The position numbers were made by a program, and so were the translations under genes. The notes beneath the pieces were generated by a model. It did not search any database. It was not told the origin of the DNA and saw nothing but the letters and a program-made list of their open reading frames with translations. Positions 23,630 through 31,980 of a stretch of 58,128 bases of DNA are shown here, in pieces. The first letter of the stretch is position 1, and the number at the start of each line of letters is the position of its first letter. Origin of the DNA: Methanarcanum sp963640855 (GTDB lineage Archaea > Thermoplasmatota > Thermoplasmata > Methanomassiliicoccales > Methanomethylophilaceae); the NCBI GenBank assembly GCA_963640855.1, contig CAVIAJ010000007.1, forward strand, positions 1 to 58,128, written 5' to 3'.

Positions 23630-24430
23630 TCAGAGTTTTGCGAATTCATCGATTGCACCGCTTCCCTTGGGTTCGTCGATACAGCTGCATGCTCCGAGTT
23701 TCTCTAATTTGGGAAGACCCAGCTCGAGAATTCTGCAGATCCTGTCCAAACATTCGGACATAATCTTTACAACCATTTCCATTGTTACGGTCTCTTCTTT
23801 CCATGCGTCGTAATCGGTAATTGTAGCCAGAGAACAGTAACACATTCCCGCTTCCCTTGCGAGCTGACATTCGGGGACTGCGGTCATTCCGACAAGGTCT
23901 CCTCCGAGCAGTCTGAACATCTTACTTTCGGCTCTTGTTGAGAATCTGGGGCCTTCGATACAGACGTATGCTCCGCCCATGTGATAGGAGATTCCCATTT
24001 CCTCTGCGCATTCTTTGAAGACTTTGCACATCTGCGGGCAGAATGGTTCCGGCATTGCCGTGTGAACGGTAACGTCTGTGAAGAAAGTGTAATCCCTCTT
24101 CTTGGTGAAATCAATCATCTGATCAACAATAATCAAATCTCCCGGTGCGTAATCTTCCCTCAGGGAACCCACTGCGCAGGGCGAAACAATCATTTTCACG
24201 CCCAATTTCTTCAGTGCGTAGATGTTTGCTCTGTACGGCACTCCCGACGGAGGATGCTGGTGACTGTTTCCGTGTCTCGGCAGGAATGCGACCTCGACAC
24301 CGTTGATCTTTCCGATCAGAATCTCATCCGACGGTTTGCCGTAAGGCGTGTCGGGGAATACTTTCTCAATCAGTTCGAATCTCTCCGGGTTGTAGACTCC
24401 TGTCCCTCCGATGATTCCAATCCTAGGCAT
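23630..24430 (-). CDS. mtnP: S-methyl-5'-thioadenosine phosphorylase (purine nucleoside phosphorylase family 2)
   Basis: A 266-residue phosphorylase. Clear family motifs are GIIGGTGVY (phosphate site), LPRHGNSHQHPPS, SPCAVGSLR, IEGPRFSTRAE and TAVPECQLAREAGMCY. It should split 5'-methylthioadenosine to adenine and methylthioribose-1-phosphate; the released adenine could be salvaged by the apt gene at 49869. Some archaeal members of this family instead use inosine or guanosine. The ATG at 24430 is leaderless behind a TATA box (24451-24461). Monocistronic: hairpins flank it on both sides. Confidence 0.88.
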   Translation of the reverse strand: MPRIGIIGGTGVYNPERFELIEKVFPDTPYGKPSDEILIGKINGVEVAFLPRHGNSHQHPPSGVPYRANIYALKKLGVKMIVSPCAVGSLREDYAPGDLIIVDQMIDFTKKRDYTFFTDVTVHTAMPEPFCPQMCKVFKECAEEMGISYHMGGAYVCIEGPRFSTRAESKMFRLLGGDLVGMTAVPECQLAREAGMCYCSLATITDYDAWKEETVTMEMVVKIMSECLDRICRILELGLPKLEKLGACSCIDEPKGSGAIDEFAKL

Positions 24431-24450
24431 AGATACTGATAATACAGGCG

Positions 24451-24461
24451 GTGTATAAAAC
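24451..24461 (-). promoter_or_regulatory. TATA box of mtnP
   Basis: GTTTTATACAC on the minus strand, centred about 26 bases before the ATG at 24430, consistent with leaderless transcription. Confidence 0.6.
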
Positions 24462-24470
24462 TGATATTAA

Positions 24471-24502
24471 GAGAGACTGCCGCGGATACGCGGCAGTCTC
24501 TC
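24471..24502 (-). terminator. Strong hairpin ending the hisB-hisF-hisIE-PHP operon
   Basis: GAGAGACTGCCGCG and CGCGGCAGTCTCTC form a perfect 14-pair stem with a four-base loop, starting 11 bases after the end of the PHP gene. Confidence 0.75.
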
Positions 24503-24512
24503 TATCGGAATA

Positions 24513-25160
24513 TCAAATGCGTTTGATTGCTTCGAAAGGAGTTTTTTGGATTGCAAGGTCTGCTTCTTCTTTCGTAAGACCTGCTCCCAATGCTACAATG
24601 TACGCATCGGATTCGGACATCAGATCTTCGGGTGCATGTGCATCCGAATCGACAATCATTTTCGCACCTACGGTCCTTGCAAGCGATGCAACGTGACCGT
24701 TGGTGATGTTGTGTCCCTTTCTTCCGGTGATTTCGATGAGAACATCGTTATCTTTTGCGATCTGCATCTCGTCAAGTGTAATAAAACCGGGATGAGCCAG
24801 CACATCTACGTCGGGATTCTTCGCAGCCTGAAAATTGGTACCTGATGCGACAGGTTCCGCAACGGTTTCACCGTGAACGACAATCCATTCCGCACCGAAT
24901 CTCTTCGCATCCGCGATTACTTTATCCATCTGCGACGGAGGGACATGCGTAATCTCCACTCCGGGAATCACTTTGATTTCCGAATCTGTAAGTTCGGCGG
25001 CTTTTACAACATTCCTTACAACAAACTCAACGTTTGTCATATCCACGTGATCTGTGACTGCAATGGCGTTGACACCCAACACCTTCGCTCTCCTGACCAA
25101 TTCCGCGGGAATGAGTTCTCCGTCGCTGAATATGCTGTGTGTGTGAAGTTCCGCCCTCAT
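24513..25160 (-). CDS. PHP-domain phosphoesterase, probable histidinol-phosphate phosphatase
   Basis: A 215-residue PHP-fold metalloenzyme starting MRAELHTHSIFSDGEL, with further metal motifs TDHVDM, PGVEITHVP, VVHGET, LAHPG and DSDAH. It is the last gene of the hisB-hisF-hisIE operon, overlapping the hisIE stop as ATGA. The hisB here lacks the phosphatase half found in enterobacterial HisB, so a separate histidinol phosphatase is needed and this PHP protein is the natural candidate. The open frame runs 57 codons further upstream, but that part overlaps hisIE and is not PHP-like. DNA-polymerase-type or nucleotidase PHP activity cannot be excluded. Confidence 0.8.
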   Translation of the reverse strand: MRAELHTHSIFSDGELIPAELVRRAKVLGVNAIAVTDHVDMTNVEFVVRNVVKAAELTDSEIKVIPGVEITHVPPSQMDKVIADAKRFGAEWIVVHGETVAEPVASGTNFQAAKNPDVDVLAHPGFITLDEMQIAKDNDVLIEITGRKGHNITNGHVASLARTVGAKMIVDSDAHAPEDLMSESDAYIVALGAGLTKEEADLAIQKTPFEAIKRI

Positions 25161-25759
25161 TGCGCTCTCTCCGAGAGTTTCCTGAACACTTCCTTCATAG
25201 GAAGTTCGGTTTTCTCGACTGCGACCATTGTGTGGTAAATCAAATCGGCCAATTCCCAGGCGACTTCGTCTTCCTTGCGGTCTTTGATCGCAAGTACGAA
25301 CTCTGCTGCTTCCTCGACAATCTTCTTGCACATCTTGGTCTCGTCGTTGAAGAGTTTTACGGTGTAACTTCCTTCTTCGGGGTTGATCTTCCTGTCGTGA
25401 ATCACTCTCTTTAAATCGGGAAGAATTGCGGATGTTTCGTCAAGATTTCCGTAGACGAGGTTGTAGAAGCATGAGGGATTGCCTGTGTGACATGCGACTC
25501 CTTCCTGCACAACTCTTACCAGGAGCGTATCTGCATCGCAGTCCGCCTGAATCGAGACAATCTTCTGAACGTGTCCCGATTCTTCTCCCTTCTTCCACAG
25601 TTTCTGTCTGCTTCTCGACCAGAAGTGGGTGTATCCTGTTTCTTCCATCAGGCGTACCGCTTCCTCATTGGACCATGCCATCATAAGAACCTCGCCTGTT
25701 GTGCTGTCCTGAACGATGACGGGAATCAGTCCGTTTGCGTCATATTTGAGAGGAATCAT
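25157..25759 (-). CDS. hisIE: Bifunctional phosphoribosyl-AMP cyclohydrolase / phosphoribosyl-ATP pyrophosphatase HisIE
   Basis: A 200-residue fusion. HisI occupies residues 1-110, with VLMMAWSNEEAVRLM, the TGYTHFWSRSRQKLWKKGEESG substrate motif and zinc ligands in DCDADT and GVACHTG. HisE follows, with EEGSYTVKLF and the all-alpha KKIVEEAAEFVLA and DEVAWELADLIYH metal sites. It carries out steps 2 and 3 of histidine synthesis. The ATG at 25759 overlaps the hisF stop as ATGA; the much longer open frame upstream overlaps hisF and has an arginine-rich, non-native composition. Confidence 0.95.
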   Translation of the reverse strand: MIPLKYDANGLIPVIVQDSTTGEVLMMAWSNEEAVRLMEETGYTHFWSRSRQKLWKKGEESGHVQKIVSIQADCDADTLLVRVVQEGVACHTGNPSCFYNLVYGNLDETSAILPDLKRVIHDRKINPEEGSYTVKLFNDETKMCKKIVEEAAEFVLAIKDRKEDEVAWELADLIYHTMVAVEKTELPMKEVFRKLSERAQ

Positions 25760-26511
25760 CTTACCGTCACTCCTCTGTCTCTGAGGTATTCTTTCACGTC
25801 GCCGACTGTGTATTCCCTGAAGTGGAATATCGATGCAGCCAATGCCGCTGCGGCATTGGTCTGAGTGAACACTTCGTAAATGTGTTCGACACTTCCGCAT
25901 CCTCCGGATGCGATAACCGGAATACTGACTGCATCTGCGATTGCTGCGGTTGCGGGAATGTCGTATCCTGTTTTCACACCGTCGGCATCCATGGATGTGA
26001 GAAGAATCTCTCCTGCGCCGAGATCCTGTGCCTTCTGCGCCCATTCGATTGCGTCAAGACCTGTATCTCTCGTACCGCCGTGAGTTACGACATACCATGT
26101 GTCGCCCTTCTTTTTGACGTCTATCGCAACGACAACACACTGTCTTCCGAAGTTTTCGGCACATTCGGAAATCATCTCCGGGCGCAATACCGCTGCGGAG
26201 TTGATTGAAACTTTGTCCGCACCTGCGTTGAGAGCGTTTCTCATGTCTTCTGCGGAAGAAATTCCCCCTCCTACACACAGAGGAACTGTGAGTTTTTCCG
26301 CAGTTTCGGTAACAATATTCAGCATTGTCTTTCTGCCTTCGACGGATGCGGAAATATCCAGAAATGTGACTTCATCGGCACCCTGTTCCTCATATTCCTT
26401 GGCGAGATCCGGAGGGTGTCCGACATCCCTGAGGTTTTTGAATTTGATTCCTTTGACGACTTTTCCGTCCTTCATGTCGAGACACGGTATGATACGTTTT
26501 GCCAACATCAT
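25756..26511 (-). CDS. hisF: Imidazole glycerol phosphate synthase cyclase subunit HisF
   Basis: A 251-residue (beta/alpha)8 barrel. RIIPCLDMKDGKVVKG at the N-terminus, VGGGISSAEDM, IDVKKKGDTWYV and DADGVKTGYD are classic HisF segments; the first catalytic Asp is in CLDMKDG and the second in SMDADG. With HisH (29391) it makes imidazole glycerol phosphate and AICAR. The start overlaps the hisB stop (ATGA); a second ATG follows directly at 26508. It is separated from its hisH partner by 3 kb and belongs to a different operon. Confidence 0.96.
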   Translation of the reverse strand: MMLAKRIIPCLDMKDGKVVKGIKFKNLRDVGHPPDLAKEYEEQGADEVTFLDISASVEGRKTMLNIVTETAEKLTVPLCVGGGISSAEDMRNALNAGADKVSINSAAVLRPEMISECAENFGRQCVVVAIDVKKKGDTWYVVTHGGTRDTGLDAIEWAQKAQDLGAGEILLTSMDADGVKTGYDIPATAAIADAVSIPVIASGGCGSVEHIYEVFTQTNAAAALAASIFHFREYTVGDVKEYLRDRGVTVR

Positions 26512-27056
26512 TCCACCTTCACTCTGTCTTTGGTACTGAGTTCGGTGTCACGTTTTACAATCGCGGCCGCCACAGCCTTTCCCATTGATTTGAAACCGGC
26601 TTCGATGATGTGGTGTTCGTCGAAACCTCTGAACTGCATTATGTGGAGCGTTATGCCTGCAGACATGGCAAAACTTCTCATGAAGTGCTGATAGAGCGGA
26701 TCTGGAAGATCTGTTTCGCAGTACGGTCTGTCGACGATATCCAATGAAGTCATCACCATTGCGTCGTCCATGACTACGGTTGCGGTGGCCATTCTTTCTA
26801 TCGGGGAGTCGTCCAAAGCTTTTGCGAATGCCTTTCCCATTGTGATTGCAACATCCTCTGTGAGGTGGTGATCGTTGTCTCCCGTCGCTTTGAGTGTTAT
26901 ATCCATGCCCGAATACCTTGCGAATGTTTCGACCATATGTTTGAGGAATTGGATGTCGCATTCGACATCGAATTTTCCGCTTCCGTCCAGATTGAGTTCG
27001 ACAGAAATATCTGTCTCACGTGTCCTGCGTTCGATCTTCGCAACTCTGTCTGCCAT
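26508..27056 (-). CDS. hisB: Imidazoleglycerol-phosphate dehydratase HisB
   Basis: A monofunctional dehydratase of 182 residues with ERRTRETDISVELNLDG at the start and the paired manganese-binding motifs DNDHHLTEDVAI and FDEHHIIEAGFK. It catalyses step 6 of histidine synthesis. The frame also has an ATG at 27071. I prefer 27056 because the TATA box is centred near 27090, placing the transcription start around 27066, and because family members usually begin right before the RxTxET motif. First gene of hisB-hisF-hisIE-PHP. Confidence 0.93.
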   Translation of the reverse strand: MADRVAKIERRTRETDISVELNLDGSGKFDVECDIQFLKHMVETFARYSGMDITLKATGDNDHHLTEDVAITMGKAFAKALDDSPIERMATATVVMDDAMVMTSLDIVDRPYCETDLPDPLYQHFMRSFAMSAGITLHIMQFRGFDEHHIIEAGFKSMGKAVAAAIVKRDTELSTKDRVKVE

Positions 27057-27086
27057 AATTTCCACGTCCATACGTACGGCTTTGTC

Positions 27087-27095
27087 TTATATAAA
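27087..27095. promoter_or_regulatory. Palindromic TATA box, hisB operon and possibly divergent transcript
   Basis: TTATATAA reads the same on both strands. On the minus strand it predicts a start near 27066 for hisB. On the plus strand it would start RNA near 27116, upstream of the small reading frame at 27151. Confidence 0.55.
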
Positions 27096-27150
27096 TAATA
27101 AATTTGGACAAAGGAGCGGTCATCCGTTACGAGAGTGTTGGAGGAAATAG

Positions 27151-27201
27151 ATGTCGAAGCGCAACGGATGTAAGAGGTTTGCACATTGGTTGGATGTATA
27201 G
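27151..27201 (+). other. Candidate small reading frame with in-frame TAG
   Basis: GGAGG six bases before ATG opens a 16-codon frame (MSKRNGCKRFAHWLDV) that ends in TAG. If TAG is read through, as pyrrolysine could be, the frame continues 36 more codons to a TGA near 27312. It lies in the 383-base gap between hisB and the CARF-like gene, which is otherwise AT-rich with no clear gene or RNA. No homologue is recognised, so this is only a candidate. Confidence 0.25.
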
Positions 27202-27409
27202 TCCATCAAGGAATCGAAAGTATATATTGGTTACTGTCGAACAATTCTCTTCGGGGCGGAAAATCGCCGTAAAACGTGTAAAATTTCACAAAATGAGATA
27301 AAAATCATTTGAAAAAATTGGATTGTATCGGACATATCTTCTGCATCGGAGAAACTTCCGGACTGCGGCAATATCGCATCAAACCGACCGTATGTCCGAC
27401 CTAATAACA

Positions 27410-27417
27410 TTTATAAC
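27410..27417 (+). promoter_or_regulatory. TATA box of the CARF-like regulator gene
   Basis: TTTATAAC is centred about 26 bases before the ATG at 27440, giving a leaderless message. Confidence 0.6.
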
Positions 27418-27439
27418 ATTATATCAAATCACGGCGCCG

Positions 27440-28234
27440 ATGACATCCGGAAAGAAAGAGAGAGTCGTGATTTCCTGCGTAACATTCGATGTTGCCAAGA
27501 TCGTATCTCCGATTCTCTATTACGAAGCGAGCAGGGCCCACCTCATCCACTACGGAAAAACGGATGTCTACAGAGAATTCTACGACGAAGTCTGCAAACG
27601 TATCGGCGAATCCATGCCCAAATGCGAAATCGTCGAACACGAAGCGGAAGTATACGATTTCTCCAGGATGATGAATGTAGTATCGGGAATCATGGAGAAA
27701 GAAATGTCAACCGACGGTACCCGTCCCGATATCTACGTCAACGTCTCCGCCGGTACATCCGAATATTCCGCAGCATCGCTGATGGCATCTATGATGCACG
27801 ACTGCGTGATGCCCTTCAACGTCCCCACGGAAAATTATACCGTATCTCCGGACAGAATCAGAGAAATCTACTACAGCGAAGGCCGTCCCGCGGGATTGTC
27901 TCTTACGGTAAAAGACCCGAAACTTATCTCCACATTCTCCATGGAAATGCCTGACAGAGGGCAGGTAACCGGACTCGGAATCATAAAAAGACGTCTTGAG
28001 AAGAAAGAACCGATCAGCGCCGCAGCGGTTATTCCCGAATTGGACGAGTTGGGATTGATCAAATGTACCGTTGTTCCCGGTACGACGAAACCGAATCAGA
28101 ACACACTGATGAACTATCAGCGTAATTTTGTGGACAAATGGATTGCAAACGGCTGGGCGGAAAGAATCTCAAAAAGAGGTATGAGAATTACACCCGACGG
28201 CGAAGCCGTGCTGAAGATGTTTCTTAATTTATGA
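27440..28234 (+). CDS. CARF-like / DUF6293-type regulator with C-terminal winged helix
   Basis: A 264-residue protein. The N-terminal half (1-140) is a Rossmann-like domain with VVISCVTFDVAKIV at strand 1 and the nucleotide-loop motif INVSAGTSEYSAASLMAS typical of CARF/Csa3-like proteins. The C-terminal half is a predicted winged helix. This matches the archaeal DUF6293/HFX_2341 regulator family. No CRISPR array or cas gene is in the window, so its ligand and targets are open. It separates the two his operons and overlaps the convergent XRE gene by six bases. The frame is open 39 codons further upstream, but the TATA box and family length favour 27440. Confidence 0.7.
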   Translation: MTSGKKERVVISCVTFDVAKIVSPILYYEASRAHLIHYGKTDVYREFYDEVCKRIGESMPKCEIVEHEAEVYDFSRMMNVVSGIMEKEMSTDGTRPDIYVNVSAGTSEYSAASLMASMMHDCVMPFNVPTENYTVSPDRIREIYYSEGRPAGLSLTVKDPKLISTFSMEMPDRGQVTGLGIIKRRLEKKEPISAAAVIPELDELGLIKCTVVPGTTKPNQNTLMNYQRNFVDKWIANGWAERISKRGMRITPDGEAVLKMFLNL

Positions 28235-28624
28235 TTCGGGACTGAAATTGTCGCGGGGACATTCCGGACATTTGTTCAGATTCTCTTTGGAACCCTGCAT
28301 TGCGTAAATCTCGTCGACCATACCGGTCTGTTTCGCAAAACAGCATATTTCGCAGAGAGTATCTACAAAATTGGAACCTTTCATCATCGCATCCGCACAG
28401 GATGCGAGTTTTTCATAAAACAGATTCCTGTAAACACTGTTTTCGATGTAGACATTTCCGCCTCTGAGCCCCTTGATGTACTGAGAAACGGCGGCGCTGG
28501 TGACACCGAACATCTTTGCCACTTTCGCCTGAGTCAGTCCGTGCGATATTACCAACTGCCTCGCAAGTTCTCCCCTCGCTGTAGGGAGTATCTCGGAAAC
28601 AATCAATTCGCACGGCATCTTCAT
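28229..28624 (-). CDS. XRE-type transcriptional regulator with C-terminal cysteine cluster
   Basis: A 131-residue protein with an N-terminal helix-turn-helix (GLTQAKVAKMFGVTSAAVSQYIKG, about residues 29-52). The C-terminal region has cysteines in TLCEICCF and NKCPECP that could bind an iron-sulfur cluster or zinc. This matches archaeal COG2522-type regulators. AAGGA before the ATG at 28624 and a TATA-like ATTTATGTA about 30 bases upstream support this start over an in-frame codon at 28654. It follows hisA on the same strand after 50 bases but probably has its own promoter. Confidence 0.75.
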   Translation of the reverse strand: MKMPCELIVSEILPTARGELARQLVISHGLTQAKVAKMFGVTSAAVSQYIKGLRGGNVYIENSVYRNLFYEKLASCADAMMKGSNFVDTLCEICCFAKQTGMVDEIYAMQGSKENLNKCPECPRDNFSPES

Positions 28625-28674
28625 GATATTTCCTTGTAAAGAATTACCATACATAAATGTGACTTAACACCGTT

Positions 28675-29394
28675 TTATCCCTTGGCAATCCACGGTGTTT
28701 CCCATTTCCACGGTTCTATGAGACCTGTGTATACGGCAATACCGACGACTGCGGCAGGTGCTCCGCACCTGTCCAGAGCTTCAGCGTCTTCTTTTGAAGA
28801 CACTCCTCCGGATGCGATAACTCTGTGGGGACATCTTCTTATGAAATCCTCGGCCTGAGCGGTGTCGATACCTTTACCCTGTCCTTCCACGTCGATGTTT
28901 GTATTCAGAACACCTGCGAGAGGAAGATCTCTGATTCTGTCGAACATTTCGTCCAACGTAACGGGAGAAACATCCTGCCACCCTTTCACGGTAATACGTC
29001 CGCCTTTGGTATCGAGCGACAAAACAATCTTATTCGGATATTTTTCGGCCATTTCCTTAAGCCAATCGGGTTCTTTGATTCCTTTGGTACCGATGATGAT
29101 TCTGTCGACGCCTGCGTCAATCAATTCCCTGATAGTTTCCTCATCTCTGATTCCGCCTCCGACTTCGGTCGGAACTCCGGATTCTCTGATAATTTTCCTG
29201 ATAACTCCGATGTTGTTCTCTTTTCCGAAGGCTCCGTCCAAATCCACGAGGTGAAGATATTTCGCTCCTTTTTCAACCCAAGATTTCGCAACGCTCAGAG
29301 GATCGTCGATAACGATCTTCTGACTTCCGGGGACTCCTCCCACCAACTGTACAACCTTGTGATCAAGCATATCGATTGCGGGAATAATCATCAT
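28675..29394 (-). CDS. hisA: Phosphoribosylformimino-AICAR ribotide isomerase HisA
   Basis: A 239-residue barrel starting MMIIPAIDMLDHKVVQLVGG. EVGGGIRDEETI, the second phosphate-binding TNIDVEGQGKGID and IASGGVSS are typical. The first catalytic Asp is in PAIDML and the second in NIDVEG (in place of the more usual TDI-R-DG). It performs the Amadori isomerisation, step 4. Last gene of hisG-hisC-hisH-hisA, overlapping the hisH stop by four bases. Confidence 0.94.
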   Translation of the reverse strand: MMIIPAIDMLDHKVVQLVGGVPGSQKIVIDDPLSVAKSWVEKGAKYLHLVDLDGAFGKENNIGVIRKIIRESGVPTEVGGGIRDEETIRELIDAGVDRIIIGTKGIKEPDWLKEMAEKYPNKIVLSLDTKGGRITVKGWQDVSPVTLDEMFDRIRDLPLAGVLNTNIDVEGQGKGIDTAQAEDFIRRCPHRVIASGGVSSKEDAEALDRCGAPAAVVGIAVYTGLIEPWKWETPWIAKG

Positions 29395-29993
29395 TTGGAT
29401 TCCTCCGCATATTGGATGAAATTCTTAAGGAATTTCATTCCCGACACACTGCTCTTTTCGGGATGGAACTGAGAACCTACGATGTTCTTCTTTCTGAAGA
29501 ATATGGGATAGTTTTCATTCTCATACTCACAGTAACCTTTCACCGCTTCTCTGTCGGCGGGATTTCCGTAATATGAGTGTGTGAAATAGAAGAATCTGTT
29601 GTCGATTCCTTCAAACATCGGATCGTCGGAAACGACTGTGTTCCAACCCATCTGCGGAATCTGTTTCGCTCTGAGTTTTTCCACTCTTCCGCTTATGAGT
29701 CCCAGTCCCGGTAATTTTCCTTCGTCCGAACCTTCCATAAGAATCTGCATTCCTATGCAGATTCCCAAACACGGTACTCCCGAGGACAGTCTTTCGATTA
29801 TGGTATCTTTGTAAGGAAGCAGTGTTTCCATCACCCTGTCGAAGGCTCCGACTCCGGGGAATGCGATGCATTCGGCGTCGGAGAGTTTACCCATATCGGA
29901 TGTTACGGTAACATCCGCACCGCATCTCTCCAACGCTCTTCTCAGAGAATGAAGATTACCAACGCCGTAATCGGCGATGGTTACTCTCAGCAT
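29391..29993 (-). CDS. hisH: Imidazole glycerol phosphate synthase glutaminase subunit HisH
   Basis: A 200-residue class I glutamine amidotransferase with nucleophile Cys in PCLGICIGMQ, the YFTHSYYG segment and catalytic His-Glu in SQFHPEKS. It supplies ammonia to HisF. The ATG at 29993 overlaps the hisC stop by seven bases and GAGGG stands just upstream. Confidence 0.95.
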   Translation of the reverse strand: MLRVTIADYGVGNLHSLRRALERCGADVTVTSDMGKLSDAECIAFPGVGAFDRVMETLLPYKDTIIERLSSGVPCLGICIGMQILMEGSDEGKLPGLGLISGRVEKLRAKQIPQMGWNTVVSDDPMFEGIDNRFFYFTHSYYGNPADREAVKGYCEYENENYPIFFRKKNIVGSQFHPEKSSVSGMKFLKNFIQYAEESK

Positions 29994-31036
29994 CCCTCAA
30001 TCACCTCTGCCATGCATTTGAGCAGAAGTTTATTCATTTCTTCGGTACCGACGGTCATCCTGACACAGTTTTCCGTTCTTCTCTTGGCACCGAAATCACG
30101 TATGAGAATTCCTTTCTTCTTGAGTCCTTCAATCATTTCCGTATGATCGATAGGACATCTCGCAAGAATGAAGTTGGAATCCGAGGGGAAAGGTTCGAAT
30201 CCGAGTTTACGCAAACCGTCTACAAGGACAGGCCTCTGTTCTCTGACCATGGATACACTTTTCTTAATGAAATCCTGATCTTTCACCGCGGCTGTCGCTG
30301 CGGCTTCGCTTATCGCGTTAAGAGAATAGGGGATCTTGACATCGTTCATCATTCCCGCTACGTTTTTGTTTGATACTGCGTAACCCACCCTCAACGCAGC
30401 CATTGCGTATGCTTTGGAGAATGTTCTCAGAACAACGAGATTATCGAACTCATTCACCCTTCTGACCATGGAATCGTCTGCGTATTCTGCGTAAGCCTCG
30501 TCGACGACCATGATTCCTTTGAACTGCGAAAGAATTTCTTCCAGATCCTTCGGTCTGAATGAATTCCCCGTGGGATTATTGGGTGAAGGAATCAGCATAA
30601 CTTTGGCATCTGTCTTCAGCATAGCATCTACATCAAGCTGAAAATCTTCCGTAAGATCCACAAAACTCGTCTTTCCGCCGTTCATTGTGATGAAATAATC
30701 ATACAGAGTGTACGAAGGAATCGGAATCGCGGACGTATCTCCCCACTCGGTGAATGTTTTGAAGATTACGTCCAGCATCTCATCGGAACCGTTTCCCGCA
30801 ACAAAGTTCTCTGTTTCCAATCCGTAAAGATCGGCAAGTGCTCCTCTGAGATTGTCGGAATATGTATTCGGATATCCGTTCAGTCCGTCTATGGGGCGTT
30901 TGAGGAATTCCATGGCCGCGGGGTTGCTGCCGAGCACATTCGTGTTGGTATCAAGCCTCAGGGCATCTCCTACCTTCGGATTGTAATATCTCTCGAAGCC
31001 CCTTGTCGTACTCCTCATAACGTCCCTTGATAACAT
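29987..31036 (-). CDS. hisC: Histidinol-phosphate aminotransferase HisC
   Basis: A PLP aminotransferase of 349 residues with LDTNTNVLGSNP near the start, PSPNNPTGN, VVDEAYAEY and the PLP lysine in RTFSKAYAMAALRVGY. Its place between hisG and hisH makes histidinol-phosphate transamination the clear role. The ATG at 31036 overlaps the hisG stop as TGATG; an in-frame GTG is one codon earlier and another ATG lies at 31018. Confidence 0.94.
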   Translation of the reverse strand: MLSRDVMRSTTRGFERYYNPKVGDALRLDTNTNVLGSNPAAMEFLKRPIDGLNGYPNTYSDNLRGALADLYGLETENFVAGNGSDEMLDVIFKTFTEWGDTSAIPIPSYTLYDYFITMNGGKTSFVDLTEDFQLDVDAMLKTDAKVMLIPSPNNPTGNSFRPKDLEEILSQFKGIMVVDEAYAEYADDSMVRRVNEFDNLVVLRTFSKAYAMAALRVGYAVSNKNVAGMMNDVKIPYSLNAISEAAATAAVKDQDFIKKSVSMVREQRPVLVDGLRKLGFEPFPSDSNFILARCPIDHTEMIEGLKKKGILIRDFGAKRRTENCVRMTVGTEEMNKLLLKCMAEVIEGC

Positions 31037-31899
31037 CACAGCACCAGCCTTTCAATGGGTAACGTAAGAATACCTTTCGCACCGAGTTTCTGAAGAGTGT
31101 TGACGGAATCGAAGAGTGTGTTGCTGTCCACCACTACGTGGATGGCAACCATATCGTCCCTTCCGCTGATGTTCATGACCGTAGGCCCTTCCAATCCGGG
31201 GAAGAGTTTGTCGATTTCATCCATTTTTGAAACAGGAACGTCCGCCATGAGATATTTCTTGTTCTCGGCATCGAGAACGCTTCTTACGGAGTTGACAATA
31301 TCCATGATTTCGGAGCCGACGGTCTTCATTGCCTTTTCGGATGTGACCATTACAGCTTGGGATTTTACCAAAGTCTCGATTTCAACGAGCCTGTTCATCT
31401 TGAGAGTGGCGCCGCTTGATACCAAATCGACAATAATATCGGATACTCCGATGTACGGCATGATTTCCGCCGCGCCGGATACGTTGACGATTTCCACTTT
31501 CTTTCCCTTTGATTTGAAGAATCTTTCCGTAACGTTAGGGAATGATGTTGCGACACGGCATCCGTCTTTGATACCGTCAACAGTCTTGATTCCGGACTGT
31601 TCCGGTACGGCTACGGAGAGGCGGCAGTGTCCGAACCTGAGCTCTAATACCTCTTTCAGTTCGAATCCCGAATCGGCAATCTGATCCTGTCCCGTGATAC
31701 CGAGGTCTGCTGCCCCGATCGCGAGGAATCTCGGGATGTCCTGCGCACGGACGAACATTATCTCGATATCCTGGTTCTTCGCTGTCACATAGAGCTTTCT
31801 GCCCCAATCTTCTCCCAAATCCAATCCTGATTTGAAGAGAAGTTCTATCGCTCTTTCGTGAAGCCTTCCTTTGTTCGGTACGGCCATTTTTAAGGTCAT
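31036..31899 (-). CDS. hisG: ATP phosphoribosyltransferase HisG (long form)
   Basis: About 287 residues: a two-lobed phosphoribosyltransferase domain with AVPNKGRLHERAIELL, AADLGITGQDQI and the PRPP-binding DLVSSGATLKMN, then a C-terminal 75-residue ACT-like regulatory domain ending LPIERLVL. The long form is active without HisZ and is normally inhibited by histidine. It is the first committed step and the first gene of the hisGCHA operon. The ATG at 31899 is used; an ATG at 31887 would fit the TATA-like ATATTATG at 31916-31923 slightly better. Confidence 0.94.
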   Translation of the reverse strand: MTLKMAVPNKGRLHERAIELLFKSGLDLGEDWGRKLYVTAKNQDIEIMFVRAQDIPRFLAIGAADLGITGQDQIADSGFELKEVLELRFGHCRLSVAVPEQSGIKTVDGIKDGCRVATSFPNVTERFFKSKGKKVEIVNVSGAAEIMPYIGVSDIIVDLVSSGATLKMNRLVEIETLVKSQAVMVTSEKAMKTVGSEIMDIVNSVRSVLDAENKKYLMADVPVSKMDEIDKLFPGLEGPTVMNISGRDDMVAIHVVVDSNTLFDSVNTLQKLGAKGILTLPIERLVL

Positions 31900-31980
31900 C
31901 AACTCGCCTCGTCCGCATAATATGCATGTACGATAAAAAACCCACGATAAAGAATGTCTAAGAGAATTGTCAGACAGTTC

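Noticed and set aside
25161..25331. N-terminal extension of the PHP protein
   Set aside because: Its 57 residues overlap hisIE and lack PHP features; the metal motif HTH begins right after the ATG at 25160.
25760..26044. Long N-terminal extension of HisIE
   Set aside because: It overlaps hisF in another frame, is Arg/Ser-rich like an antisense shadow, and the ATGA-coupled ATG at 25759 gives the exact family length.
27104..27301. 65-codon frame overlapping the small TAG-containing frame
   Set aside because: Begins at a non-ATG codon without a ribosome site; the alternative frame at 27151 has far better start signals.
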